NCBI RefSeq assembly: GCF_001441535.1
Contig: NZ_LMAU01000001.1
Location: 186,001 to 250,000, forward strand
Length of the DNA: 64,000 nt
Reading direction: 5' to 3'
From: Tsuneonella troitsensis
GTDB lineage: Bacteria > Pseudomonadota > Alphaproteobacteria > Sphingomonadales > Sphingomonadaceae
The translations under genes and the position numbers were made by a program. The notes beneath the pieces are model-generated. The model did no database searches, was not told the DNA's origin, and was given only the letters and a program-made list of their open reading frames with translations. Of the stretch, positions 18,035 to 26,540 are shown piece by piece (positions within the stretch are counted from its first letter, which is position 1; the number at the start of each line of letters is the position of its first letter).

Positions 18035-20727
18035 TCCATGTCTCCCAGTGGCTCGCCCAGCGAATCGGCCCAGGCGGCGGCAACCTCCTGCCGCGCCTCT
18101 GTAAAGGCGCGCAAGAGCGCGTCGAGGTTCGCCATACCGCATGTTTCGGCAAGGGCGGCTGTCGCGGCGGACGACGGCTCGGACAGGTCAGGTGCCAGCA
18201 ATCGTCCCGCGATCAGCAGGCGGGTCATGAGCGCCAGCGCCTCGCGCAATGCGCCGGGCACCAGACCCGCCCCGACAAGCGCATCCACCGCGACGCCCAG
18301 GTCAGGGTCGAAGCCCACCCGCTCGCGCAGTTGCAGGTAATGGACCAGGAATTCGAGGTCGACGAGTCCGCCGCGCAGCAGCTTGGCGTCCAGCGGCCCA
18401 CGCGGCGATTTGTGCGTTGCCATCTCCGCTCGCATCCGAAGGACGTCGCTCCGCAGGGTATCGGGATCGCGGGGGCGGCTCAGCACTTCGGCGATGATTG
18501 CGCGCAGCGCATCCTTCGCTTCCTGCGATCCGGTCAGCGGTCGCGCCCGGGCGAGCGCCATGTGCTCCCAGGTCCAGGCCTCCTCGCGCTGGTAGCGCGC
18601 GAAGCTGTCGAAGCTGACCGCGAGCGGGCCCTGCGCTCCCTGCGGACGAAGGCGCGTATCGACTTCGTACAGTGCGCCCTCGGCAGTGGGTACGCTCAGC
18701 GCGGCGGTGACCCGCTGGGCGAGCCGGTTGAAATAATGCGTGACGCCGAGCGGCCGGCGTCCGTCGGATTCACCCTCGAAATTGCCGCTGAACAGATAGA
18801 CGACGTCGAGATCGGAGGCGTGCGTCAGAGTTCCGCCGCCCAGCCGGCCAAGCCCCAGCACGACAAGCTCGCTATCGGGAACCCGGCCATGCGCGCGCTC
18901 GAACTCCGCGACCGCGGCTTCCTGCGCCACCTCGAGTGCACCTTCCGCCGTGCGCGACAGCGCGGTCCCGATTTGCAATGGATCATGAATTGCCGCGATC
19001 GTCTGCAGCCCGAGGGCAAACCGAAGTTCGCCGGTCACGCGGCGGATCCGGTCGAGACGGCGCTCGTAATCGTCGCCGTCCTCGTCGGCGGACATCCGCC
19101 GGGCGATCTCGTCCACGGTGCCCGGAAGATCCATCGCCTGGCGTGCGATCAGGATGTCGAGCAGTTCGGGCCGGCGCCCGAGCTCGTCCGCCAACGTGGG
19201 CGCGAGAACCAGGATCCGCGCAAGCTGATCGAGCAAGGCTGGCCTCTGGAGCAGGAGGTTGAACAGATTGAGCGCGCTGGGTGCCGCGGCCAGCACGCGT
19301 TCCCACCGGTTGAGCGCCTGGTCGGGATCGTCTGCAGCGGCAAAGCGCTCGAGCAGAACGGGCAGCAACGCGTCGAGCGCGGCACGCGCAGGTTCGGACC
19401 GGAGAGCGCGGATCCGGCCGTCGCTCCATCCTGCGATCCGTTCTGAGAGGCGCGCCGGATCGGCAAACCCTAATTCGGCCAGCCGCTCCGCCAGCTTGTC
19501 GCCGCCCGATACCATGACCGCAGGCGCACTATCCTCCTCCGCGATCAAGGCGTCGTAGTGAGCCGCGACTTTCTGGGTGACCTCGCGCAATTCGGCCACC
19601 AGCTCGGCGCCGCATCCCAATCCGTCGAGCCGCGCCACCGCGTCCAGCGCCGCGCCGTCGGGGAGTGTGTGGGTCTGCTTGTCCTCGACCATCTGCAGGC
19701 GGTGCTCGACGGTCCGTAGGCGCTCGTAGGCACCGCAGAGAACCTCCGCCGCATTCTCCTCGATCACTCCGGCAGCCGCCAGCGCCTTCAGCGCAGCGCA
19801 GGTCGCGCGCACTCTGAGCGAGGGATCGCGCCCGCCGTGGATGAGCTGGTGCGTCTGCGCGAAGAATTCGATCTCGCGGATGCCGCCTCGTCCCAGTTTC
19901 ACGTTGAAGCCCGGGCGCGGTTCGCGCGGTCCCGCATGGCTGGCGCGAATGCGAACGGACAATCGCCGGATGTCGCCGATCGCACCGAAATCGAGGCTGC
20001 GCCGCCAGACGAAGGGGCGGATCGCGGCCAGGAACCGCTCGCCAGCGGCCACATCGCCAGCGGCGGACCGCGCCTTGATGAACGCAGCGCGCTCCCAGGC
20101 GAGCGCGGAGCTTTCGTAATGAGTCAGTGCCGCCTCGATCGGGATCGCCGGCGGGCTCACTTCGCTTGCCGGACGCAGCCGAAGGTCGACACGGAAGACG
20201 TAGCCTTCCGGCGTGACCTCGGTCAGCAAACGCACCGTCTCGCGTGCATACCTCTGCGCCGCCTCGGCGGGTTCGTCGCGATCGCGGCGGGGAAGGAGCG
20301 CGGGGTCGTAGAGCAGGATAGGGTCGATGTCTGAGCTGTAATTGAGCTCGCCCGCGCCCTGCTTTCCGAGCGCCAGCGCGACCATCCCCGCGGGTTCCTC
20401 TTCCGACACGCGTGCGAGCATCGCGGCCGCCATCGCGGTACCGAGGGCCCGGTCGGCGAATTCTGACAGATCACCCGTCACCTTTCCGAGGGGAAAGGCG
20501 CCCGCGAGGTCGCCCACCGCCAGCGTCGTCGCCAGCGCGAGCCGCTCGCGCCGAAGGGCAACGCCGGCCGCCTCGGCCTGTCCGACGCTCCGCGACCAGG
20601 CCAGCGCAGCGTCGCCGTCGCCAGCTTCAAGCAAGACGGAGAGGTTGGGCTGGCGTTCGAGCGCGCGGGCGAGAAACGGCGCGTGTTCGCGCGCGCGCCT
20701 CAATCCCGATGTCCAGTCCGCCGCCAT
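18031..20727 (-). CDS. glnE: Bifunctional glutamine synthetase adenylyltransferase/adenylyl-removing enzyme
   Basis: 898 residues from the ATG at 20727, where the usual alphaproteobacterial N-terminus (M-x-A-D-W-T-S) begins; an in-frame TTG at 20763 is the alternative. Two nucleotidyltransferase domains are present: the first with GKQGAGELNYSSDID (deadenylylation half), the second with GRLGGGTLTHASDLDVVYLF (adenylylation half), separated by long helical regions. GlnE adjusts glutamine synthetase activity to nitrogen status through PII. It opens a three-gene string with bcp and DUF455. aguA lies divergently, about 100 bp away. Confidence 0.96.
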   Translation of the reverse strand: MAADWTSGLRRAREHAPFLARALERQPNLSVLLEAGDGDAALAWSRSVGQAEAAGVALRRERLALATTLAVGDLAGAFPLGKVTGDLSEFADRALGTAMAAAMLARVSEEEPAGMVALALGKQGAGELNYSSDIDPILLYDPALLPRRDRDEPAEAAQRYARETVRLLTEVTPEGYVFRVDLRLRPASEVSPPAIPIEAALTHYESSALAWERAAFIKARSAAGDVAAGERFLAAIRPFVWRRSLDFGAIGDIRRLSVRIRASHAGPREPRPGFNVKLGRGGIREIEFFAQTHQLIHGGRDPSLRVRATCAALKALAAAGVIEENAAEVLCGAYERLRTVEHRLQMVEDKQTHTLPDGAALDAVARLDGLGCGAELVAELREVTQKVAAHYDALIAEEDSAPAVMVSGGDKLAERLAELGFADPARLSERIAGWSDGRIRALRSEPARAALDALLPVLLERFAAADDPDQALNRWERVLAAAPSALNLFNLLLQRPALLDQLARILVLAPTLADELGRRPELLDILIARQAMDLPGTVDEIARRMSADEDGDDYERRLDRIRRVTGELRFALGLQTIAAIHDPLQIGTALSRTAEGALEVAQEAAVAEFERAHGRVPDSELVVLGLGRLGGGTLTHASDLDVVYLFSGNFEGESDGRRPLGVTHYFNRLAQRVTAALSVPTAEGALYEVDTRLRPQGAQGPLAVSFDSFARYQREEAWTWEHMALARARPLTGSQEAKDALRAIIAEVLSRPRDPDTLRSDVLRMRAEMATHKSPRGPLDAKLLRGGLVDLEFLVHYLQLRERVGFDPDLGVAVDALVGAGLVPGALREALALMTRLLIAGRLLAPDLSEPSSAATAALAETCGMANLDALLRAFTEARQEVAAAWADSLGEPLGDME

Positions 20728-20827
20728 TGCCGCAGCCCTGCCCGCAAGTTCGGATCGGCGCAACTATGCGCCCTTGCCGGGTTACACAGGCTTTGCGAGA
20801 AGCGCGCCGCCAAGAGAAGGATCATCA

Positions 20828-21808
20828 GTGACAGACAGAGCAACCGCGCCGATGCCGGCCGAATGGGCGCCGCAGGACTGGCTCTGGATCGGCTTTCCCC
20901 ATGATGCCGATGAATGGCCCGATTATCTTCCCCTCGCCCAGGAGCAGATCGCCGCCTTCGCCAACGCCGTCGCAGAAAGCGGGCAGGTCGTGCGCCTTCT
21001 GGTGCGCGACGCGGCGAACGAGGCGCGGGCGCGGAGCTTGGTGTCGGGCGCCGTGACTGTCGAGAGGGGGGTGTTCGGCGACGTGTGGCTGCGCGATACC
21101 GGCCCGCTCGTCCGTGCCGACGGCACCGCGCTGCGCTGCCGGTTCAACGGCTGGGGCGGCAAGTATCTGATGGACGGCGACCAGACGATCGGGGCCGAGC
21201 TTGCCCGCGATGCCGGCCTGACTGTGGTGGAAAGCGACTGGATCCTGGAAGGCGGCGCGATCGACGGCGACGGCACCGGCCTCGTCGCGACGACCGAGCA
21301 GTGCCTGCTCAACCCCAACCGCAATCCGGCCCTCTCGCGCGAAGACATCGAGGCGCGGCTAGAGCGCGACTTGGGATTCGACCGCGTACTTTGGCTCGGC
21401 GACGGGCTGATTAACGATCATACCGACGGGCATGTCGACAATCTTGCGCGCTTCGTCGGACCGGGCCGGTTGGCCCTTCCCCGAGCGACCGGCCCCGGCG
21501 ATCCCAATGCCGCGATCTATGCCGACGCCAAAGCGCGCGCAGAGGCGTTCGGTGTCGCGGTCGAGGACATCCCCTCTCCCGGCCTCGTCACACGCGGCGA
21601 TTTCGTCGAACCCGCAAGCTATGCCAATTTCGCGATCACGACGCACCTTGTCGTCGTCCCGACGTTCGATACGGTGCACGATGCGGACGGCGTGGCGGCA
21701 ATCGCCGCGCTGTTTCCCGATCGCGCGACCATCGGACTGCCCGCCGATGCGGTGCTTGCCGGCGGCGGCGGATTTCATTGCGCCAGCCAGCAGATGCCGC
21801 GCCTCTGA
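20828..21808 (+). CDS. aguA: Agmatine deiminase
   Basis: 326 residues from a GTG at 20828, which has AAGGA 7-8 nt upstream; the frame is open further upstream only as an artefact of the opposing glnE. Guanidino-modifying family motifs are intact: WLRDTGP, INDHTDGHVDN, and GGGFHCASQQMPR with catalytic Cys318 near the C-terminus. It converts agmatine to N-carbamoylputrescine in polyamine synthesis. aguB (carbamoylputrescine amidase), usually adjacent, is not in the window. Confidence 0.93.
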   Translation: MTDRATAPMPAEWAPQDWLWIGFPHDADEWPDYLPLAQEQIAAFANAVAESGQVVRLLVRDAANEARARSLVSGAVTVERGVFGDVWLRDTGPLVRADGTALRCRFNGWGGKYLMDGDQTIGAELARDAGLTVVESDWILEGGAIDGDGTGLVATTEQCLLNPNRNPALSREDIEARLERDLGFDRVLWLGDGLINDHTDGHVDNLARFVGPGRLALPRATGPGDPNAAIYADAKARAEAFGVAVEDIPSPGLVTRGDFVEPASYANFAITTHLVVVPTFDTVHDADGVAAIAALFPDRATIGLPADAVLAGGGGFHCASQQMPRL

Positions 21809-21841
21809 TTCGGTGCGGCAGGGCCGGTAAGGACGTCGGCA

Positions 21842-21865
21842 TGTCACACATGTCACACTGTCCAG
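21842..21865 (+). repeat. Intergenic TGTCACAC element, copy 1
   Basis: TGTC occurs at 21842, 21851 and 21859. The segment TGTCACACTGTCC followed by AGG recurs with one mismatch at 48796-48811 in another intergenic region. Confidence 0.6.
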
Positions 21866-21873
21866 GGCGACTT

Positions 21874-21968
21874 GTGTTACCTTGCGCTCGATTGCGTCAC
21901 CTTGCGGCACAAGAGCGTCCCCTTGCGCGTATCCGTGTCGCCTTGAGCCGGCATGGTGTCCCCTTGTG
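21874..21968 (+). repeat. Five helically phased 13-bp direct repeats
   Basis: Near-identical units start at 21874, 21894, 21915, 21935 and 21956: GTGTTACCTTGCG, GCGTCACCTTGCG, GCGTCCCCTTGCG, GTGTCGCCTTGAG and GTGTCCCCTTGTG. Spacing alternates 20, 21, 20, 21 bp, close to two turns of B-DNA, while the sequence between units is unrelated. The spacing rules out a coding repeat. This is the pattern expected of an array of protein-binding sites on one face of the helix; no function is known. Confidence 0.7.
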
Positions 21969-22223
21969 ACAATTGCGGCGCAGCGGATCGAGGCCTTGAG
22001 AGCGAGCATGAGGTCATCGGGCTAGCAAGCCCTCGCCAAGTAGGAAAACGTCGGCCTGTAAGGACTCGCCGCCTTTACCGTCCGTTAGTTGGTGCGCCCG
22101 CATCATGCGTGCATGACCAAGGCAGTTGCCCTCGCCCGGACATTGGAAACGCGTGCGATCGATTTTGCTCGGACCGCGATCGTTTGCTCGTGCGCGATCG
22201 CGCTCATCGCCGCCGGACCGTTC

Positions 22224-22982
22224 CTACCCCTGTAGCATTAGTTTGAGCAGCGCGGCCAGGGCAGCGGCTCCCAGTACCACGGCCGCGAAGGCGCGCCACG
22301 TGGTGTCGCCGACTCGGCCCGACATCCGCGCACCCAGCCAATTGCCCACGAGGACCACTGGGAACAGCGCCATCGCGAGCAGTGCGAGGCGCCAGGTGAC
22401 GATCCCCATGACCAGGCCCGATCCGATCCCGGCGAAACTGGCGCAGGTGAATATCAGCACCATCGATGCCTTGGCGGTCGCGCGCGGGATGTGGCGGCGA
22501 ACATAAAAGGGAACCACGGGCGGACCGGGCATTCCGGCAAATCCGGTCAGCAACCCGCTCGCGAGTCCCGTGGTGACGGTCGCGGCACGCCCCGGCGGAG
22601 CACTCGCGCGCATCGGCCAGAGCATCGCGGCGAAGGCCGAGAGCGCAACCAGTGCGATCAGCAGGCGGGCCAGCGGAACGGGGGTCAGCGACAGGACGTA
22701 AAGCCCCGGCGCGGTTGCCACCAACACGAGCGCGGCGATGGTGTATGCCGAGCGTTCAGACTCGCGCAGCCATCGCGCGATCTCGCTCGCTCCGATCATC
22801 AAGCCCAGCATGTTGGCGACCAGCACCGCTTCGACCGGCGACAGCGCGAGCGCCAGCACCGGTACCAGCAGAATCGCCATTCCGAACCCGGCCAGCCCGC
22901 GCACATAGGCGGCGGCGAGCGTGGCGATCAGTGCGACGGCGATCTGAAGGAAGGTGAAACCGGCGAGCAGGTCGATCTCAAT
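22224..22982 (-). CDS. Sulfite exporter TauE/SafE family permease (start uncertain)
   Basis: A polytopic membrane protein with glycine-rich hydrophobic segments and the pattern [18 protein letters not shown], typical of the first repeat of TauE/SafE permeases, which export sulfur-containing or other organic anions. The first canonical start, GTG at 22904, falls inside the first conserved membrane segment. The frame continues upstream through a well-matching N-terminus ([20 protein letters not shown]) with no ATG, GTG or TTG. ATT at 22982, overlapping the DUF305 stop as ATTGA, gives 252 residues, the family's usual size. I annotate that start, tentatively. Confidence 0.75.
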   Translation of the reverse strand: MEIDLLAGFTFLQIAVALIATLAAAYVRGLAGFGMAILLVPVLALALSPVEAVLVANMLGLMIGASEIARWLRESERSAYTIAALVLVATAPGLYVLSLTPVPLARLLIALVALSAFAAMLWPMRASAPPGRAATVTTGLASGLLTGFAGMPGPPVVPFYVRRHIPRATAKASMVLIFTCASFAGIGSGLVMGIVTWRLALLAMALFPVVLVGNWLGARMSGRVGDTTWRAFAAVVLGAAALAALLKLMLQG

Positions 22983-23397
22983 GACCGGCGTGTGGGTCGG
23001 TCGCTCCGGCGGTGTTGGCCCCGGTGGACGAAGATGGCTTGCCGCGCTTGGCGAGCCACGCCTCCATCTGCGTGATCTCCTTGGCCTGCGCCGCGATGAT
23101 CGCCGTGGCGAGCGCGCGCGCTTCCGGATCGTCGGCGTGTTCGAGCGCGACTTCGCTCATCTCCACCGCACCTTTGTGATGCGCCAGCATCCCCTGCATG
23201 AATGCGACATCGGGATCGGCGTCGACGCTTGCCATGCCGGCGTGCATCCGGTCGTTCGCTTCCTTGTAGGCCTGTTGCGCTGGCGTAAGGTCGGCTGCGG
23301 CCTCGCTCGTCGGTCCGGCGGGTTCGCCTTGGTTCGGGGCAGGGTCCTGCGCGCACGCAGTCAGGGCCAGAAGCAGCGTCGCGGCCAGCAATCGCAT
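22978..23397 (-). CDS. DUF305 family lipoprotein
   Basis: 139 residues from the ATG at 23397. A lipoprotein signal ends LTAC (Cys15). The mature domain contains the DUF305 features: [20 protein letters not shown] with paired His and Met residues, and EITQMEAWL. Members are small ferritin-like periplasmic proteins often found with copper-handling genes, so metal binding by the His/Met cluster is plausible but unproven. It lies 14 nt after thrS and its stop overlaps the probable TauE/SafE start, so the three probably share a transcript. Confidence 0.88.
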   Translation of the reverse strand: MRLLAATLLLALTACAQDPAPNQGEPAGPTSEAAADLTPAQQAYKEANDRMHAGMASVDADPDVAFMQGMLAHHKGAVEMSEVALEHADDPEARALATAIIAAQAKEITQMEAWLAKRGKPSSSTGANTAGATDPHAGH

Positions 23398-23411
23398 GGA
23401 TTCGTTCTCCG

Positions 23412-25436
23412 TCAGTGAGTGGAAGTGGACAGGTCCGGCGGGGTCGCTTCGCCAACCAGCATGGCGAGCGCCTCGTCCAGCGTGATCACCTTCTGGTGTT
23501 CCGCGCCCAGCGTGCGGACGGCGACCTTGCCCTCCTCCGCCTCGCGCTTGCCGACGACCAGCAGATGCGGGACCTTGGCCAGGCTGTGCTCGCGCACCTT
23601 GTAGTTGATTTTCTCGTTCCTGAGATCCGCCTCGACCCGGATGCCCGCGGCCTCCAGCTTCGCGACCACTTCGCGCGCATAGTCGTCGGCGTCGGAAACG
23701 ATCGTCGCAACGACCGCCTGCGTCGGGGCGAGCCAGACCGGCAGCTTCCCGGCAAAGTGTTCGATCAGGATGCCGATGAACCGCTCGTAACTGCCGAAGA
23801 TAGCCCGGTGAAGCATGACCGGGCGATGCTTTTCGCCGTCCTCGCCGACGTAACTCGCGTCCAGCCGCTCGGGCAGCACGCGGTCCGACTGGATCGTGCC
23901 GACCTGCCAGGTCCGCCCGATCGCGTCGGTGAGGTGCCATTCGAGCTTCGGCGCATAGAATGCGCCTTCGCCCGGCAGTTCTTCCCAGCCGTATTCCTCG
24001 GTTGCGAGTCCGGCGTCGACCACCGCCTGTCGCAGTTCGGCCTCGGCCTTGTCCCAATCCGCGTCGGAGCCGTACCGGTGCTCGGGCCGGAGCGCGAGCT
24101 TGACCGAATAGGTGAAGCCGAAGTCGCGATAGACCCTGTCGGCGAGTTCGCAGAACGCGCGCACTTCCGACACGATCTGGTCCTCGCGGCAGAAGATATG
24201 CGCGTCGTCCTGAGTGAACTGGCGCACGCGCATCAGGCCGTGGAGCGCACCGTGCGGCTCGTTGCGGTGGCAGCAGCCGTTTTCGTATAGCCGTAGTGGA
24301 AGCTCGCGGTAGCTCTTGAGCCCCTGGCGGAAAATCAGCACGTGCGCCGGGCAGTTCATCGGCTTGAGCGCCATCCAGTCGGCCTCTCCGCTGATGACCG
24401 GTCCCTCGTCCTCGGTATTGGGCACTTCGTCGGGGATGACGAACATGTTCTCGCGATACTTGCCCCAGTGGCCGGATTGCTCCCACTGACGCGCGTCCAT
24501 CACCTGCGGAGTCTTGACCTCCTGGTAGCCGGCGCCGTCGATCGCGCGGCGCATATAGGCTTCCAGCTCGCGCCAGATGCGGAAGCCCTGCGGATGCCAG
24601 AATACGCTGCCGTGTGCTTCTTCCTGCAGGTGGAACAGATCCATCTCGCGGCCCAGCTTGCGGTGGTCGCGCTTGGCGGCTTCCTCCAGCCTGTGGAGAT
24701 GCTGGTCAAGTTGCTTCTTGTTGAGCCAGCCCGTGCCGTAAATACGCGTAAGCTGGGCGTTCTTCTGGTCGCCGCGCCAATAGGCGCCCGCGACCCGCAT
24801 CAGCTTGAACGCGGCGGGATCGAGCTTGCCGGTCGAGGGCAGATGCGGCCCGCGGCACATATCGAGCCACGCGCCTTCCGAACCCGGCTGTCCCGAATGA
24901 TAGACCGTCAGTTCCTCGTTCTCGGGAAGTTCGGTCGCCCATTCGGCCTTGAAGCTCTCGCCATCGGCCCGCCACTTGTCGATCAGCTGCTGGCGGCTCC
25001 AGACCTCGCGCACCAACGGCTTGTCGGCGCGAATGATCTCACGCATTTTTTCCTCGATCGCGGGCAGGTCGTCCATCGAGAACGGCTCGCGCCCGGCGGG
25101 TGCCATCACGTCGTAATAGAATCCGTCGTCGGTCGCCGGGCCGAAGGTGATCTGCGTGCCGGGCCACAATGCCTGTACAGCCTCGGCCAGAACATGGGCA
25201 TAGTCGTGGCGCGCAAGTTCCAGCGCATCCGCTTCGTCGCGCGCGGTCACCAGCGCCAACTGGGCGTCGCCGTCGAAGGCGCGGTTGAGGTCGCGCAGTT
25301 CCCCATCCACTCGCGCGGCGAGCGCGGCCTTGGCGAGACCCGGCCCGATCGCGGCGGCGATATCGGCGGGGGTGCTGCCCCGCGGCACTTCGCGCACCGA
25401 ACCGTCGGGCAGGCTGATCTTCAGAAGTTCCGTCAT
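23412..25436 (-). CDS. thrS: Threonyl-tRNA synthetase
   Basis: 674 residues from the ATG at 25436. Domain order is standard: TGS (about 1-63), second N-terminal editing domain (to about 225), class II catalytic core with [10 protein letters not shown] and the [20 protein letters not shown] block carrying the zinc and active-site residues, then an anticodon-binding C-terminus. It charges tRNA-Thr in the cytoplasm. The 5' region is unusual: a 22-codon leader ORF with six consecutive Thr codons and competing hairpins lies between a promoter-like sequence and thrS, suggesting regulation by threonine supply. Confidence 0.98.
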   Translation of the reverse strand: MTELLKISLPDGSVREVPRGSTPADIAAAIGPGLAKAALAARVDGELRDLNRAFDGDAQLALVTARDEADALELARHDYAHVLAEAVQALWPGTQITFGPATDDGFYYDVMAPAGREPFSMDDLPAIEEKMREIIRADKPLVREVWSRQQLIDKWRADGESFKAEWATELPENEELTVYHSGQPGSEGAWLDMCRGPHLPSTGKLDPAAFKLMRVAGAYWRGDQKNAQLTRIYGTGWLNKKQLDQHLHRLEEAAKRDHRKLGREMDLFHLQEEAHGSVFWHPQGFRIWRELEAYMRRAIDGAGYQEVKTPQVMDARQWEQSGHWGKYRENMFVIPDEVPNTEDEGPVISGEADWMALKPMNCPAHVLIFRQGLKSYRELPLRLYENGCCHRNEPHGALHGLMRVRQFTQDDAHIFCREDQIVSEVRAFCELADRVYRDFGFTYSVKLALRPEHRYGSDADWDKAEAELRQAVVDAGLATEEYGWEELPGEGAFYAPKLEWHLTDAIGRTWQVGTIQSDRVLPERLDASYVGEDGEKHRPVMLHRAIFGSYERFIGILIEHFAGKLPVWLAPTQAVVATIVSDADDYAREVVAKLEAAGIRVEADLRNEKINYKVREHSLAKVPHLLVVGKREAEEGKVAVRTLGAEHQKVITLDEALAMLVGEATPPDLSTSTH

Positions 25437-25491
25437 CGTGTCACCGCTTTCGCTTTCGCGGCGCATTGGCACAGGTGCGCGCGCGCTTGAA

Positions 25492-25557
25492 GTGCGGCGT
25501 TGGGGTTACCCGAAATTTCGGGAGGAACGCCGCACCGCCCGAAACCGGGCTGCGGCG
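25492..25557 (-). promoter_or_regulatory. Candidate thrS attenuator: mutually exclusive hairpins
   Basis: Three segments can pair in two exclusive ways. The middle one (25526-25535, GTGCGGCGTT on the minus strand) can pair over 7 bp with the upstream 25551-25557, around an inner GCCCG/CGGGC stem. Alternatively it pairs over 10 bp with the downstream 25492-25501, around an inner CCCGAAATTTCGGG stem. A ribosome at the leader stop codon (25565) would cover the upstream segment, while one stalled at the Thr codons would not, which is classical attenuation logic. No U-run follows the second hairpin, so the mechanism of termination is uncertain. Confidence 0.65.
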
Positions 25558-25564
25558 AACGCGA

Positions 25565-25633
25565 CTAGCGCGCGTCCGACCGCCCCCGGGTGAACCGGGT
25601 GGTAGTGGTAGTCGTAATCGCAAAAGCGTTCAT
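25565..25633 (-). CDS. Threonine-rich leader peptide of thrS
   Basis: 22 codons, ATG at 25633 to TAG at 25565. The peptide starts MNAFAI and continues with six threonines in a row (ACG ACT ACC ACT ACC ACC), then R-F-T and a basic end. Such a run directly upstream of thrS is what ribosome-mediated attenuation by charged tRNA-Thr predicts. No Shine-Dalgarno precedes the ATG, but a promoter-like pair places transcription start at or within about two bases of it. This suggests a leaderless ORF, as known for the trp leader of Sinorhizobium. Confidence 0.75.
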   Translation of the reverse strand: MNAFAITTTTTTRFTRGRSDAR

Positions 25634-25641
25634 GGCAGGCG

Positions 25642-25669
25642 ACATAGCCAAGCGAGGCGCCCGCTTCAA
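25642..25669 (-). promoter_or_regulatory. Putative promoter of the thrS leader
   Basis: On the minus strand, TTGAAG (25669-25664), a 16-nt spacer and CTATGT (25647-25642). A start 7-9 nt downstream falls on or next to the A of the leader-peptide ATG. Confidence 0.5.
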
Positions 25670-25713
25670 GCGTGAGCGAATGACAAGCTCCTTATCCATT
25701 TTGTCACGGTCGC

Positions 25714-25742
25714 TTGACATCTAACCTTCGAATGTCTAGTAC
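25714..25742 (+). promoter_or_regulatory. Putative promoter and operator of the membrane protein/XRE operon
   Basis: TTGACA (25714-25719), a 17-nt spacer and TAGTAC (25737-25742). An inverted repeat GACAT/ATGTC (25716-25720 and 25732-25736) overlaps the promoter and could be the site for the operon's own XRE regulator. Confidence 0.5.
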
Positions 25743-25773
25743 CCTTTACATCAGATCAAGGGAGCTTGACCAA

Positions 25774-25932
25774 ATGACCCGACCAATTGCGCTTCTTTGG
25801 GCCGCCGCGATCATGGCCGTGGCCGCTCTCAAAATCGCCGGCATCCTGCCCAACTGGACGACGATCGCCGCGATCCTGACCTTGCCGCTGCTCGCCGCCG
25901 GCAGCGCCCAACGTTGCGGAGCGGCACGGTGA
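25774..25932 (+). CDS. Small membrane protein, first gene of an XRE operon
   Basis: 52 residues from the ATG at 25774, with AAGGGAG about 10 nt upstream. Two hydrophobic segments (about residues 5-22 and 26-42) joined by a short polar turn suggest a small inner-membrane hairpin protein. Its TGA overlaps the GTG of the next gene as GTGA. I do not recognise a family. Gene spacing and the shared promoter suggest it acts with the membrane protein and the XRE regulator that follow. Confidence 0.7.
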   Translation: MTRPIALLWAAAIMAVAALKIAGILPNWTTIAAILTLPLLAAGSAQRCGAAR

Positions 25933-26540
25933 CCGTCGCCGCCGCCGAAGATGGCGCGCGCCGCTCCTCATGGTTCTGGGCCGGGATGATGATAGCCTCT
26001 TTCGCAATCATCTCCGCCCTGCGGATCACCGACGCAATCGGCGAGACGACGGGTTTCATCCTAATGGCGTGCGCGATGATGCTCATCATCCCGCTGACCC
26101 GTGCGGGACTCGCCCGGCAGCGGGCGACGGGCCACCTGAGTCCGGCAGTGGTGCGATACACCCGGCGGTTCATGATCGCGACGTTCGGCTACGTTCTCGG
26201 CCTCGGGTTGGCGGTCTGGCTACACGAACGCTTCGGACTGGACGGCGCGGAGGCCTTTGCGATCGCCCTGCTCCCCATCGTGCCGATCTTCGCGATGATC
26301 TGGGCCATGGGCCGCTACCTCGTCGAGGAGGAAGACGAATTCCTGCGCCACCGCGCGATGATGGCTTCGCTGTTCGGGCTTGGTGTGGTGCTGGCGGCGG
26401 GCAGCTTCTGGGGATTCCTGGAGACGTTCGGCGTCGTGCCGCACGTGTGGGCATGGTGGACGTTTCCTGCCTGGGCGATCGGCATGGGCGTGGCGCAGTG
26501 CTGGATGGCCTGGCGCGACCGCAGCGGGGACGAGGCGTGA
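25929..26540 (+). CDS. Integral membrane protein upstream of an XRE regulator
   Basis: 203 residues from the GTG at 25929, overlapping the previous stop (GTGA). About six membrane segments are visible (FWAGMMIASFAIISALR, TTGFILMACAMMLIIPL and others), with an acidic loop EEEDEFLRHR between later helices. Similar uncharacterised membrane proteins are often encoded just before small XRE regulators, in arrangements resembling the DUF2178-type pairs. Activity is unknown. The stop overlaps the next GTG in the same GTGA fashion. Confidence 0.75.
   Translation: MTVAAAEDGARRSSWFWAGMMIASFAIISALRITDAIGETTGFILMACAMMLIIPLTRAGLARQRATGHLSPAVVRYTRRFMIATFGYVLGLGLAVWLHERFGLDGAEAFAIALLPIVPIFAMIWAMGRYLVEEEDEFLRHRAMMASLFGLGVVLAAGSFWGFLETFGVVPHVWAWWTFPAWAIGMGVAQCWMAWRDRSGDEA

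Larger units (their letters stand above)
21809..22223. other. 415-bp intergenic region between convergent genes, rich in repeats
   Basis: No gene is credible here. The left half holds a TGTCACAC-type element and five phased 13-bp repeats (listed separately). The right half has GCGATCG three times, at 22155, 22176 and 22194, the first two followed by T-rich tracts ending GCTCG. No intrinsic terminator for either aguA or the TauE/SafE gene is evident. Confidence 0.6.

Noticed and set aside
22155-22200. Three GCGATCG copies near the end of the TauE/SafE gene
   Set aside because: Short, GC-rich and irregularly spaced (21 and 18 bp). GCGATCG is common in this genome's sequence, so this may be background.
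23398-24486. Upstream extension of the DUF305 frame
   Set aside because: It overlaps thrS out of frame; the lipoprotein signal peptide begins at the ATG at 23397.
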